A stretch of 64,000 nucleotides of DNA from contig JBEONO010000001.1 of assembly GCA_040544425.1 (NCBI GenBank), positions 124,001 to 188,000 of the forward strand. The letters are read 5' to 3'. Below the pieces are notes generated by a model. The model made no database searches and was not told the origin of the DNA. It saw only the letters and a program-made list of their open reading frames with translations. Below are positions 33,876 to 42,670 of this stretch, one piece after another (position 1 is the first letter of the stretch; each line of letters starts with the position of its first letter). Source of the DNA: Solimicrobium sp040544425. Its GTDB lineage: Bacteria; Pseudomonadota; Gammaproteobacteria; Burkholderiales; Burkholderiaceae_D. A program made the translations under genes and the position numbers.

Positions 33876-34616
33876 ATGTGGACTTATCCAAAAATAATTG
33901 CCCACCGTGGAGGCGGTAGCTTAGCACCAGAAAACACCCTGGAGGCATTTCAGTGCGGATTTAATTATGGATTTCGCGCCGTTGAGTTTGACGTAATGCT
34001 AACAAAAGATCTGGTTCCGGTCGTCGTGCACGACGAAGAGTTGGGCCGCACCGTCGCCGGGCAGGGCCTGATCTGCGAGATGCTCGCGCACGATCTGTTT
34101 CAACTGGATGCCGGCAGCTGGTTGGGCCGGGAATGGGCGCATGTGCGGGTGCCAAGCTATCGTGAGGTGTTGAAATTCTGTACCGATCACGAGCTATGGA
34201 TGAACGTCGAGATCAAGCCGGCCAAGGGTTTCGAAGCAGTTACCGGCAAAGTTGTGGCCGAGGTGACCAAGGATTTTTTTGATGCGCACGATTTTCCTTT
34301 GCCGCTGTTTTCATCCTTTGCACTGGATGCCCTCACTGTGACGCAAACCGTGGCCCCCCATATTCCGCGTGGCGTGTTATTTGATCAGATTCCATCTGAC
34401 TGGCATGCACAGATACGTCAGTTTGATGCGGTTTCCATGCACACCAACCATAAACATCTGACGCAAAATCTGGCCGGTCAAATCAGGCAAGCCGGATTGG
34501 GCCTGTGTTGCTATACCGTGAATGATGCGGCCAGAGCGCGTGAAATCATGAATTGGGGCGTCGATGCAATCTTTACTGATGCGCTGAAGTTGATCGCGGC
34601 TGATTTTGCCGGCTAA
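33876..34616 (+). CDS. ugpQ: Glycerophosphodiester phosphodiesterase (cytosolic)
   Basis: Hydrolyses glycerophosphodiesters to glycerol 3-phosphate and alcohols. GDPD motifs: IIAHRGGGSLAPENTLEAF (catalytic His/Arg and Glu), FDVMLTKDLVPVVVHDEEL (metal-binding Asp and second His) and MNVEIKPA. The C-terminus CCYTVNDAARAREIMNWGVDAIFTD is typical. It is 246 residues with no signal peptide, hence a UgpQ-like cytosolic enzyme. The ATG follows GGCGGAATGCT. Confidence 0.92.
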   Translation: MWTYPKIIAHRGGGSLAPENTLEAFQCGFNYGFRAVEFDVMLTKDLVPVVVHDEELGRTVAGQGLICEMLAHDLFQLDAGSWLGREWAHVRVPSYREVLKFCTDHELWMNVEIKPAKGFEAVTGKVVAEVTKDFFDAHDFPLPLFSSFALDALTVTQTVAPHIPRGVLFDQIPSDWHAQIRQFDAVSMHTNHKHLTQNLAGQIRQAGLGLCCYTVNDAARAREIMNWGVDAIFTDALKLIAADFAG

Positions 34617-34673
34617 TTTTGAATTAGTCGGAATTGCTTAACGAATTGATTCAATGGCAGAGCTGATTTTAAG

Positions 34674-34679
34674 TATAAT
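34674..34679 (+). promoter_or_regulatory. Probable -10 box of alaS
   Basis: A perfect TATAAT lies 41 nt upstream of the alaS start. No good -35 is seen 17 bp upstream (TCAATG), so only the -10 is called. Confidence 0.5.
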
Positions 34680-34719
34680 CAGCCACCACCTTTAACCCCT
34701 CTAACCACCTGCCCTGAAC

Positions 34720-37329
34720 ATGAAATCGTCCGAAATCCGCGAAAAATTCCTCAAATTCTTTGAATCCAAAGGTCACTCGATAGTGCGCTCGTCCAGCCTG
34801 GTACCAGGCACTGATCCCACGCTCCTGTTCACCAACTCCGGCATGGTGCAATTCAAAGATGTGTTTTTGGGACAGGATCAACGTCCTTACACCCGTGCCA
34901 CTACAGCGCAACGTTGCGTGCGTGCCGGAGGTAAACATAATGATCTGGAAAACGTCGGCTACACGGCGCGTCACCATACTTTCTTCGAAATGCTCGGCAA
35001 TTTTTCATTTGGCGATTATTTCAAGCGCGATGCGATTCACTATGCCTGGGAATTGCTCACCGTTGTGTATGGCCTGCCGAAAGACAAGCTGACCGTCACC
35101 GTGTACAAGTCTGATGATGAGGCTTACCAGATCTGGCAGAACGAAATCGGCGTGCCGCCCGAGCGGATTATCCGGATTGGCGACAACAAAGGTGCGCCGT
35201 ATGCCTCGGATAATTTCTGGCAAATGGCCGATACCGGGCCTTGCGGGCCGTGTACCGAAATTTTTTATGATCACGGCGAAGGCATCTGGGGCGGGCCACC
35301 AGGCTCGGCAGAAGAAGACGGCGATCGATTTATCGAAATCTGGAATCTGGTGTTCATGCAGTACAACAAAAATGAGCAGGGCGAATTGCATCCACTGCCG
35401 AAACCCTGCGTTGATACCGGTATGGGTCTTGAACGTCTGGCTGCGGTGTTGCAGCACGTGCATTCCAATTATGAAATCGATGCATTCCAACGGTTAATCA
35501 AGGCCGCGGCCCGTGAAACTGGCTGTGCCGATTTGCATCACAACTCACTGAAAGTGATCGCCGATCACATTCGCTGCGCTGCATTTTTAATTGTTGACGG
35601 CATCATCCCGGGCAATGAAGGACGTGGCTACGTGCTACGCCGGATCACCCGTCGCGCTTTGCGTCATGGTCATAAGCTCGGTCAGTCGAAACCATTTTTT
35701 TATAAGCTGGTTGCTGATCTCGTTGAAGAAATGGGTGTGGCTTATCCTGAGTTGGCACAAAACGCCACCCGCGTGGCACAAGTGATACAACAGGAAGAAG
35801 AACGCTTTGGCGAAACGCTGGAACACGGCATGAAAATTCTGGAAGCCGCTTTGCTGAAAGACAGCGAGCACCTGGATGGTCGCACTGCATTTACCTTGTA
35901 CGACACGTTTGGCTTCCCGCTCGATCTGACTGCTGATATTTGCCGTGAGCGCAAAGTGCAATTGGATCTGGATGGTTTTAACGCCGCGATGGAACATCAA
36001 AAACAAACTGCGCGCGCTGCCGGAAAATTCAAGATGAATGCCGGCATCGAGTACGACGGTGCGAAAACAAAATTTGTCGGCTACGACGTGCTGGCGCAGG
36101 AATGCAAGGTGATCGCGCTGTATGTTGATGGCAGCGCGGTTACGCAACTTCAGGCTGGACAGTCCGGTCTGGTGGTGCTCGACACCACGCCGTTTTATGC
36201 CGAATCTGGCGGTCAGTGCGGTGATCGAGGTGTGCTCTCTGCCGAAGGGATTACCTTTGATGTTTCTGATACCACCAAAATTCAGCCAGACGTATTTGGT
36301 CACCATGGTGAATTGGTACGCGGCAGTCTGGTTGTCGGTGCCACGGTATTTGCTCACGTCTCCGATGATTATCGTGCACAAACCGTGCGTAATCATTCTG
36401 CGACTCATTTGATGCATAAAGCTTTGCGCGAAGTGCTCGGTTCTCATGTGGCACAAAAAGGTTCTTTGGTCGATGCTGAAAAAACCCGGTTCGACTTCAG
36501 CCACAATGCCGCGATGACTGCCGAAGAAATTCGTCAGGTCGAAGAAATCGTCAACCGCGAAATCATGAGCAATCAGGCGACCCAGGCACAGGTCATGGCG
36601 TTTGACGATGCCGTTAAACATGGTGCGATGGCGCTGTTCGGTGAAAAATACGGCGATGAAGTGCGGGTCTTGGATATCGGCAGTTCTCGCGAATTATGCG
36701 GCGGCACACACGTAAAACGGACCGGCGACATTGGCTTGTTCAAAATCGTTTCCGAAGGCGGTATCGCCGCCGGCATTCGCCGTGTCGAAGCAGTCACCGG
36801 CGAAGTTGCCCTGCATCTGGTGCAAAACCTGACCGCTCGAATTGCGGAAGCCGCTTCCCTGTTAAAAACCCAGCCTGATGAATTGATCCCGCGCATAATT
36901 TTGGTGCAGGACCAGATCAAGGCTCTGGACAAAGAAATGGCCGGGTTGAAGTCCAAATTGGCGGCAAATCAGGGCAATGAACTGGCGGCCCAGGCCGTCG
37001 ACGTGCGCGGGGTTAAAGTGTTATCTGCTGTCCTGGAAGGCGCTGACGCAACAACATTGCGCGAAGTGACTGAAAAGCTCAAGGAAAGTCTGAAAACTGC
37101 CGTGATCTTGTTGGCATCTGTTCAGGATGGAAAAGTCAGTCTGGTCGCAGGTGTAACCGCCGATACAACATCCAAAGTCAAAGCCGGTGAGTTGGTCAAT
37201 TTCGTGGCAATGCAGGTAGGCGGCAAGGGTGGTGGACGTCCCGATATCGCGCAGGCGGGCGGCACCAATCCGGCCGCTTTGAAGGGTGCATTGGCCAGCG
37301 TCAACCTGTGGGTCACAGAGCGCGTTTAA
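34720..37329 (+). CDS. alaS: Alanyl-tRNA synthetase
   Basis: Class II synthetase charging tRNA-Ala, with editing. Motifs: SSEIREKFLKFFESKGH start, ARHHTFFEMLGNFSFGDYFK (motif 2), GMGLERLAAV (motif 3), editing-site NHSATHLMHKAL (HxxxH), ELCGGTHV with the zinc-binding Cys/His and the C-terminal GGKGGGRPDIAQAGG domain. Length 869 is standard. It is downstream of the GDPD gene with its own promoter. recX/recA do not precede it here. Confidence 0.97.
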   Translation: MKSSEIREKFLKFFESKGHSIVRSSSLVPGTDPTLLFTNSGMVQFKDVFLGQDQRPYTRATTAQRCVRAGGKHNDLENVGYTARHHTFFEMLGNFSFGDYFKRDAIHYAWELLTVVYGLPKDKLTVTVYKSDDEAYQIWQNEIGVPPERIIRIGDNKGAPYASDNFWQMADTGPCGPCTEIFYDHGEGIWGGPPGSAEEDGDRFIEIWNLVFMQYNKNEQGELHPLPKPCVDTGMGLERLAAVLQHVHSNYEIDAFQRLIKAAARETGCADLHHNSLKVIADHIRCAAFLIVDGIIPGNEGRGYVLRRITRRALRHGHKLGQSKPFFYKLVADLVEEMGVAYPELAQNATRVAQVIQQEEERFGETLEHGMKILEAALLKDSEHLDGRTAFTLYDTFGFPLDLTADICRERKVQLDLDGFNAAMEHQKQTARAAGKFKMNAGIEYDGAKTKFVGYDVLAQECKVIALYVDGSAVTQLQAGQSGLVVLDTTPFYAESGGQCGDRGVLSAEGITFDVSDTTKIQPDVFGHHGELVRGSLVVGATVFAHVSDDYRAQTVRNHSATHLMHKALREVLGSHVAQKGSLVDAEKTRFDFSHNAAMTAEEIRQVEEIVNREIMSNQATQAQVMAFDDAVKHGAMALFGEKYGDEVRVLDIGSSRELCGGTHVKRTGDIGLFKIVSEGGIAAGIRRVEAVTGEVALHLVQNLTARIAEAASLLKTQPDELIPRIILVQDQIKALDKEMAGLKSKLAANQGNELAAQAVDVRGVKVLSAVLEGADATTLREVTEKLKESLKTAVILLASVQDGKVSLVAGVTADTTSKVKAGELVNFVAMQVGGKGGGRPDIAQAGGTNPAALKGALASVNLWVTERV

Positions 37330-37617
37330 GATTTAGCTTGCCAATTGACGCATTGCAGCCATAATATTCCTGGAAGCAACTTCGTTAATTAAATTAAGTG
37401 AAGTGCCTGTTTTAGTACTTTTAAATGATTTATTGCTAATAATTTCCGTATTTAATCGGGGAAAAGCAACAGGTTTGTTGATTAAATGCAATTTATTATT
37501 GAATGATGGTTTAATAGTGGTACTTTTACAGAGTTGTTTGTTGCAATGCACCATGTTGGTTTTTTTTGATGTAGAATCGGTGCATTGTTTGTCTCGATAA
37601 ATTCTTGGATGGAAATT
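37330..37617. other. A+T-rich intergenic region, alaS to tusA
   Basis: 288 bp of A+T-rich DNA with no credible gene and no obvious hairpin-plus-T terminator. It should contain the tusA promoter. Confidence 0.4.
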
Positions 37618-37845
37618 ATGCAATTCAATAAAGAGCTGGACGCACGTGGGTTGAACTGCCCACTTCCAATTCTCAAAGCCAAAAAAGCCTTGGCTGAAAT
37701 GATGAGCGGCGAAATTCTTCACGTGCTTTCAACTGATCCTGGTTCGATTCGCGATTTTCAGGCTTTTTCAAAGCAAACCGGTAATGAATTGGTTGCCCAC
37801 GAAGAAAAGCTCCAAGTCTACGAATACTATATCAAACGCAAGTAA
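37618..37845 (+). CDS. tusA: Sulfur carrier protein TusA family
   Basis: Sulfur-relay protein of the TusA/SirA/YedF family: MQFNKELDARGLNCPLPILKAKKALAEM with the persulfide-forming Cys at residue 14 in CPLP, then LHVLSTDPGSIRDFQAFSKQTGNEL. It is 75 residues. The ATG at 37618 has GGATGG 6 nt before it; an ATG at 37609 is an alternative. It may feed the 2-thiouridine pathway of tRNA, upstream of the MnmH reaction, but the other tus genes are absent and single TusA paralogues have varied roles. A terminator follows directly. Confidence 0.88.
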   Translation: MQFNKELDARGLNCPLPILKAKKALAEMMSGEILHVLSTDPGSIRDFQAFSKQTGNELVAHEEKLQVYEYYIKRK

Positions 37846-37868
37846 GACCCCCGTCTCCTCTCCTCTGG

Positions 37869-37898
37869 AAGCTCGCATTGTTTTGGCGAGCTTTTTTT
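37869..37898 (+). terminator. Intrinsic terminator of tusA
   Basis: AAGCTCGC / GCGAGCTT stem with a 9-nt loop and a T7 run, 24 nt after the stop. Confidence 0.9.
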
Positions 37899-37986
37899 AT
37901 TGCATATCGCGAAGTTGGCAATTATCCTGAATTGTCGGAAATCAGTTGAATTTAGGCAAAAACATCTAGTTGCTCATTGGAGTTAA

Positions 37987-38002
37987 TAGTACGGTCGTGC
38001 TA
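37987..38002. promoter_or_regulatory. FadP-like TetR-family operator upstream of etfBA
   Basis: The 16-bp imperfect palindrome TAGTACGGTCGTGCTA fits the pattern TAGNACGNNCGTNCTA, with conserved outer TAG/CTA and inner ACG/CGT. It resembles the motif I recall for FadP, the TetR-type repressor of fatty acid degradation in betaproteobacteria, whose regulon includes etfBA. It lies 88 bp upstream of the etfB start. The regulator gene is not in the window. Confidence 0.6.
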
Positions 38003-38090
38003 AATTGGCGCAGGTAGATTGCAATTCGCCGTATCAGTTTATAATCTTCGATTTACGTTAACGTCAATTGATCTTTGCATAGGCAAAAAT

Positions 38091-38840
38091 ATGAAAATTC
38101 TTGTACCAGTCAAACGCGTAGTCGACTACAACGTCAAAGTACGCGTGAAATCCGACCATTCCGGTATGGATATCGCCAACGTCAAAATGTCCATGAACCC
38201 CTTCGATGAGATCGCCATTGAAGAAGCGGTTCGTTTAAAAGAAGCGGGCGTGGCTACCGAAATCGTTGCCATTTCTTGTGGCGTTGCACAATGTCAGGAA
38301 ACTCTGCGTACAGCCATGGCAATTGGCGCAGATCGTGGTTATCTGGTTGAAACTGATGTGGAATTGCAGCCGTTAGCCGTAGCTAAACTGATTAAAGCTA
38401 TCGCCGACAAAGAACAACCGTCCCTGATTATTTTGGGTAAGCAGGCAATTGATGATGACTGTAATCAGACTGGCCAAATGCTGGCTGCGCTGTTGGGCTG
38501 GCCACAGGCGACATTCGCCTCCAAGGTCGTCGTGGCCGATGGCAAAGTGAGCGTTACACGTGAAGTCGACGGCGGTCTGGAAACGCTGTCGCTGACTTTA
38601 CCGGCAATTATCACCACCGACTTGCGTTTGAATGAGCCACGCTATGTGACTTTACCGAACATCATGAAGGCCAAGAAAAAACAACTGGATAACGTCAAGC
38701 CTGCCGATTTGGGCGTGGACGTTGCGCCGCGCGTTAAAACTTTAAAAGTGGTCGAACCGGCTCAGCGTTCAGCGGGCATTATCGTACCGGATGTGGCTAC
38801 CTTAGTCGCAAAATTAAAAAACGAAGCCAAGGTGATATAA
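38091..38840 (+). CDS. etfB: Electron transfer flavoprotein beta subunit
   Basis: Beta subunit of ETF, the acceptor of electrons from acyl-CoA dehydrogenases. It reads MKILVPVKRVVDYNVKVRV, with SMNPFDEIAIEEAVRLKE, the AMP-binding GKQAIDDDCNQTGQMLA and the C-terminal recognition loop LRLNEPRYVTLPNIMKAKKK. It is 249 residues from the ATG at 38091; an upstream in-frame start at 38019 would add 24 non-family residues. The stop directly abuts the etfA start. The operon serves the acyl-CoA dehydrogenase encoded next door. Confidence 0.96.
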   Translation: MKILVPVKRVVDYNVKVRVKSDHSGMDIANVKMSMNPFDEIAIEEAVRLKEAGVATEIVAISCGVAQCQETLRTAMAIGADRGYLVETDVELQPLAVAKLIKAIADKEQPSLIILGKQAIDDDCNQTGQMLAALLGWPQATFASKVVVADGKVSVTREVDGGLETLSLTLPAIITTDLRLNEPRYVTLPNIMKAKKKQLDNVKPADLGVDVAPRVKTLKVVEPAQRSAGIIVPDVATLVAKLKNEAKVI

Positions 38841-39770
38841 ATGACGACACTTGTAATTGCTGAACACGATAATGTCAGCTTAAAAGGCAGTACTGCCAAT
38901 ACCGTTGCCGCGGCAACACAATGCGGTGGCGATGTACATATTTTGGTGGCCGGATTTAATTGTGGTGCTGCTGCCGAAGCCGCCGCAAAGCTGGCTGGCG
39001 TGTCGAAAGTACTGGTTGCTGATGCCGTGCAATTTGCTGAAGGTCTGGCTGAAAACTGCGCAGCGCAGGTTCTGGCGATCGCCGCCAGTTACGACCATAT
39101 TCTGGCACCGGCAACTGCCTACGGCAAAAATATTGCTCCACGCGTTGCCGCAAACCTGGACGTTGCACAGATCTCTGAAATCACTAAAGTAATTTCTCCA
39201 GATACGTTTGAGCGTCCGATTTATGCCGGTAATGCGATTGCGACAGTGCAATCTTCCGATGCGAAGAAAGTGATCACAGTGCGTACCACCGGATTCGATG
39301 CAGCACCAGCTACTGGTTCTGCTGCGGTGGAAAGCATTGCAGCAGTGGCTGATTCTGGCAAGTCGAGCTTTGTGTCACGCGAAGTAGCGAAATCCGATCG
39401 TCCTGAATTGACAGCTGCGAAAATTATTGTCTCCGGTGGCCGCGGTATGGGTTCAGGCGACAACTTCAAAATTCTCGAGCCGCTGGCCGATAAATTGGGT
39501 GCTGCCATGGGTGCTTCACGGGCCGCAGTTGATGCAGGTTATGTGCCGAATGACTGGCAGGTTGGTCAGACAGGTAAAATCGTCGCACCATCCTTGTATA
39601 TTGCGGTTGGTATTTCCGGCGCGATCCAACATCTGGCCGGGATGAAAGACTCCAAGACGATCGTCGCAATTAACAAAGATCCTGAAGCGCCGATATTTTC
39701 GGTCGCTGATTACGGCATCGTAGGCGACCTGTTTGATGTTGTTCCTGCATTGGTTAAAGAATTAGGTTGA
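38841..39770 (+). CDS. etfA: Electron transfer flavoprotein alpha subunit
   Basis: FAD-binding alpha subunit of ETF. N-terminal MTTLVIAEHDNVSLKGSTANTV, C-terminal FAD domain with ASRAAVDAGYVPNDWQVGQTGKIVAPSLYIAVGISGAIQHLAGM and NKDPEAPIFSVADYGIVGDLF, the hallmark of EtfA. It is 309 residues. It starts at the base after the etfB stop. ETF passes electrons to ETF:ubiquinone oxidoreductase, which is not encoded here. Confidence 0.97.
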   Translation: MTTLVIAEHDNVSLKGSTANTVAAATQCGGDVHILVAGFNCGAAAEAAAKLAGVSKVLVADAVQFAEGLAENCAAQVLAIAASYDHILAPATAYGKNIAPRVAANLDVAQISEITKVISPDTFERPIYAGNAIATVQSSDAKKVITVRTTGFDAAPATGSAAVESIAAVADSGKSSFVSREVAKSDRPELTAAKIIVSGGRGMGSGDNFKILEPLADKLGAAMGASRAAVDAGYVPNDWQVGQTGKIVAPSLYIAVGISGAIQHLAGMKDSKTIVAINKDPEAPIFSVADYGIVGDLFDVVPALVKELG

Positions 39771-39798
39771 TCGACCGGATCATCGATAGACAAACCCG

Positions 39799-39839
39799 AA
39801 CAGGCGGCCAGTTAATTAAAAACTGCCTCCTGTTTTTTT
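39799..39839 (+). terminator. Intrinsic terminator of etfBA
   Basis: Imperfect stem AACAGGCGGCCAGTT / AACTGCCTCCTGTT with an A+T loop and a T7 run, ending 12 nt before the acyl-CoA dehydrogenase start. Partial read-through into that gene is plausible since no separate promoter space exists. Confidence 0.8.
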
Positions 39840-39851
39840 ATGGAGTAGGTC

Positions 39852-41642
39852 ATGAGTTACACCGCACCGTTAAAAGATATGCTGTTCGTGCTGAAAGAAT
39901 TAGCCGGACTTGAACAAATCAATGCCTTACCAAATTGTGAAGACGCCACTGCCGACACGATAGAAGCGATTCTTGAAGAGCATGCCAAGTTTGCTGGTGA
40001 AGTGATTGCGCCGTTGAACTGGGCCAGCGATCAGGCCCCGAGTTTTTGGAAAGATGGCGCAGTCACGACCAGCAAAGGTTTTAAGGAAGCGTTTAAGCAA
40101 TTTGCCGAAGCAGGATGGCAGGGTGTACAGCATCCCACCGAATTTGGCGGTCAGGGTTTGCCGAAAATTGTTGCGACTCCATGTCTCGAAATGTTGAACT
40201 CGGCATCGATTTCGTTTGCGCTGTGCCCGCTGCTGAGCGACGGTGCCATTGAAGCCCTGCTGACTGCAGGAAGTGACGAGATGAAGGCGATCTATCTCGA
40301 GAACCTGATCAGTGGTAAATGGACCGGTACGATGAATTTGACTGAGCCGCAGGCAGGCTCGGATCTGGCCATGGTCAGAACCAGGGCGGTGCCGCGTGAT
40401 GACGGGACATTTGCCGTATTTGGCACCAAGATTTATATCACCTACGGTGAGCACGATATGGCAGAAAATATCGTGCATCTGGTGTTGGCGCGTACGCCAA
40501 ATGCACCGGAAGGCGTCAAAGGGATATCCCTGTTTCTGGTACCGAAATTTCTGGTGAATACCGATGGCACTCTGGGAGCGCGCAACGACGTTCATTGCGT
40601 GTCGATTGAACACAAACTGGGGATCAAAGCCAGCCCGACCGCCGTATTGCAATTTGGCGACCACGGCGGCGCAATCGGTTCCCTGATCGGCGAAGAAAAC
40701 CGCGGTCTGGAGTATATGTTCATCATGATGAATGCAGCGCGGTTTGGCGTTGGGCTGCAAGGCATCGGTATTGCCGAACGCGCCTATCAACATGCGGTCG
40801 CGTATGCCAAAGATCGTGTTCAGTCACGTGATCTGGCCGGATCGAGTGGACCGGTGACCATCATTCATCATCCTGATGTCAAACGCATGTTGATGACCAT
40901 GCGCGCACAAACGGAAGCGGCACGTGCCTTGGCTTATGTCGCCGCCGCCAAATTGGATAATGCCCACCATCATGCCGATGCAGGCGTGAGGAAACAGAAT
41001 CATACCGAGTACGAATTTCTGGTTCCGATCATCAAAGGCTGGTCAACTGAAATGTCGCTCGATGTCACATCCAACGGTGTCCAGGTTCATGGTGGGATGG
41101 GATTCATCGAAGAGACCGGTGCGGCTCAGTATTACCGTGATGCGCGGATCCTGACGATCTACGAAGGTACGACGGCAATTCAGGCCAACGACCTGGTCGG
41201 GCGAAAAACGGTACGTGATGCCGGTGCGACTGCCAAAGGATTGCTGGGTGAAGTTCGGGCAACGGCAGAACAACTGGCTGCATCCAGACAGGGCGATCTG
41301 CAGGCGATTGCAGTTCAATTGACTGCCGCAGCAAACGCGATGGACGAAGTAGTCACCTATGTTGCCAATAATATGAAGACCGATATCAAGGCCGTCTTTG
41401 CCGGGAGTGTCCTGTATTTGAAATTGGCCGGGATTGTCCTGGGCGGCTGGCAAATGGGGCGCGCCGCGTTGGTTGCCGCTGAAAAGATCAGGCAGGGCGA
41501 TGCGGATCTGTCGTTTTATCAAGCCAAAATTGGCACTGCACGGTTTTTTGCTGAGCACTATCTGGTGCAGGCAGAGGGTCTGAAAACCAGTATTTTGGTC
41601 GGCAGTGTTGGCACCTTGGCTTTATCGGAGCACCAGTTCTAG
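39852..41642 (+). CDS. Acyl-CoA dehydrogenase (large, PF12806 C-terminal domain type)
   Basis: FAD acyl-CoA dehydrogenase of 596 residues, with an N-terminal helical domain (YTAPLKDMLFVLKELAGLEQI), a beta domain (MNLTEPQAGSDLAMVRTRA), a C-terminal catalytic domain (VQVHGGMGFIEETGAAQYYRDARILTIYEGTTAIQANDLVGRK) and the extra C-terminal Acyl-CoA_dh_C domain. This architecture matches the group containing DmdC and many long-chain enzymes; chain length is not deducible. Its electron acceptor is the ETF encoded immediately upstream. A terminator separates it from etfA but leaves only 12 nt, so it likely depends on read-through from the etfBA operon. Confidence 0.92.
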   Translation: MSYTAPLKDMLFVLKELAGLEQINALPNCEDATADTIEAILEEHAKFAGEVIAPLNWASDQAPSFWKDGAVTTSKGFKEAFKQFAEAGWQGVQHPTEFGGQGLPKIVATPCLEMLNSASISFALCPLLSDGAIEALLTAGSDEMKAIYLENLISGKWTGTMNLTEPQAGSDLAMVRTRAVPRDDGTFAVFGTKIYITYGEHDMAENIVHLVLARTPNAPEGVKGISLFLVPKFLVNTDGTLGARNDVHCVSIEHKLGIKASPTAVLQFGDHGGAIGSLIGEENRGLEYMFIMMNAARFGVGLQGIGIAERAYQHAVAYAKDRVQSRDLAGSSGPVTIIHHPDVKRMLMTMRAQTEAARALAYVAAAKLDNAHHHADAGVRKQNHTEYEFLVPIIKGWSTEMSLDVTSNGVQVHGGMGFIEETGAAQYYRDARILTIYEGTTAIQANDLVGRKTVRDAGATAKGLLGEVRATAEQLAASRQGDLQAIAVQLTAAANAMDEVVTYVANNMKTDIKAVFAGSVLYLKLAGIVLGGWQMGRAALVAAEKIRQGDADLSFYQAKIGTARFFAEHYLVQAEGLKTSILVGSVGTLALSEHQF

Positions 41643-41669
41643 CAAGTTATCTGCCCGATTGAATACTGC

Positions 41670-41700
41670 AACAGCCATCGATTCGTCGATGGCTGTTTTA
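41670..41700. terminator. Bidirectional terminator with UUCG tetraloop
   Basis: Perfect 12-bp stem AACAGCCATCGA / TCGATGGCTGTT closed by TTCG and followed by TTTA, between the acyl-CoA dehydrogenase and the convergent TM2 gene. The stem serves both strands. Confidence 0.85.
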
Positions 41701-41701
41701 C

Positions 41702-42127
41702 TTAACCATACAGGCCGCCGGTAAACAACAAATCAAAGCTGCGCGCGATGACCGCAATCAGTGAGCCCGCTCCGAGTGCCAGTGTAAACACCAGCAATAA
41801 CGCCAAAGGCCAGTCGCTTTGGGACGGTTCGGAAGAAGTGGGATTAAAATTTGCATCCCATTTTTCATCCGACATGGTGCCGATGACCAGTGACGCCAGG
41901 AAGCCGATCAATGTAGACAGGATCAATGGGGCAAAGGCAAAAAACGGATGGGTGTTTTTTGCGAGCAGAAAAATGCACAAAGATAAAGGCAGACTGGCAA
42001 CATGCAGCCAGCCCCATTTGTCCTGTCGTCCTGCCAGGTAAAACCGATACAAACCTATCGCGCCGCCAAAGGTTGCCAATAATGCGGCCAATGTCTTGTT
42101 TTTATGAGGATTTTGTTGAATTGTCAT
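41702..42127 (-). CDS. TM2-domain membrane protein
   Basis: 141 residues. The N-terminus KNKTLAALLATFGGAIGLYRFYLAGRQDKWGWLH matches the TM2 domain (G..G.hrFYlG....g..ql). Two to three TM helices follow (LHVASLPLSLCIFLLA, FAPLILSTLIGFLASLVIG) and a final TM (WPLALLLVFTLALGAGSLIAVIA). Function unknown; it is an integral inner-membrane protein. Its 3' end meets the UUCG terminator. Confidence 0.8.
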   Translation of the reverse strand: MTIQQNPHKNKTLAALLATFGGAIGLYRFYLAGRQDKWGWLHVASLPLSLCIFLLAKNTHPFFAFAPLILSTLIGFLASLVIGTMSDEKWDANFNPTSSEPSQSDWPLALLLVFTLALGAGSLIAVIARSFDLLFTGGLYG

Positions 42128-42406
42128 ACAAGCCTGTGAGTGAGCAAGGGCACATTGTACAGGCTAGTAAAATTGCGCTGCAAACATACTTGAAATTGCT
42201 GACAGTGCTGTGAGCGCCACTTGAATCGTGATTGCCAACTTAATCATTTGCCAAGCGCAAATAGCACAAAACGTGATGAAGGTTCCTTGCTGCCGGGGTA
42301 TTTCTGCGTTATACTCTTGGGCTTTTCCGTCATTGTCATTCGCGGTCCCGCGGTTTTGCGCGCAAATACGCGTGCAAGTACTTAGTACATTTTTATTGGA
42401 ATTATT
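42128..42406. other. Divergent region between TM2 gene and rpsP
   Basis: 279 bp holding the strong rpsP promoter (42287-42315) and about 80 nt of G+C-rich rpsP leader with inverted stretches (GCGGTCCCGC). No gene recognised. Confidence 0.5.
42287..42315 (+). promoter_or_regulatory. Sigma-70 promoter of the rpsP-rimM-trmD-rplS operon
   Basis: TTGCTG, 17-bp spacer, TATACT: a near-consensus sigma-70 promoter about 92 nt upstream of the rpsP ATG. The transcript would start near 42322 with a leader of about 85 nt. Confidence 0.8.
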
Positions 42407-42664
42407 ATGGTCATTATTCGTTTAGCTCGTGGTGGTGCAAAAAAGCGCCCATTCTTCAATATCGTAGCGACAGATTCACGCAATCGTCGCGATGGTCGTT
42501 TCATTGAACGCATCGGTTTTTACAATCCCGTTGCCTCTGGTGCTGCTGAAATTGTGCGTATCGCTCAAGATCGTCTGACACATTGGACAGACAACGGCGC
42601 GCAATTGTCGCCAGCAGTAGCTCGTTTGGTTGCGCTTGCAGCCAAGCAAACGCCAGCAGCGTAG
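42407..42664 (+). CDS. rpsP: 30S ribosomal protein S16
   Basis: Small ribosomal subunit protein of 85 residues: MVIIRLARGGAKKRPFFNIVATDSRNRRDGRFIERIGFYNP is the conserved S16 fold, then VRIAQDRLTHWTDNGAQLS. First gene of the classic rpsP-rimM-trmD-rplS operon, 6 nt before the rimM frame. Confidence 0.98.
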   Translation: MVIIRLARGGAKKRPFFNIVATDSRNRRDGRFIERIGFYNPVASGAAEIVRIAQDRLTHWTDNGAQLSPAVARLVALAAKQTPAA

Positions 42665-42670
42665 TACAGC

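Noticed and set aside
35635..36621. 328-codon minus-strand frame over alaS
   Set aside because: Shadow of alaS with no recognisable domain.
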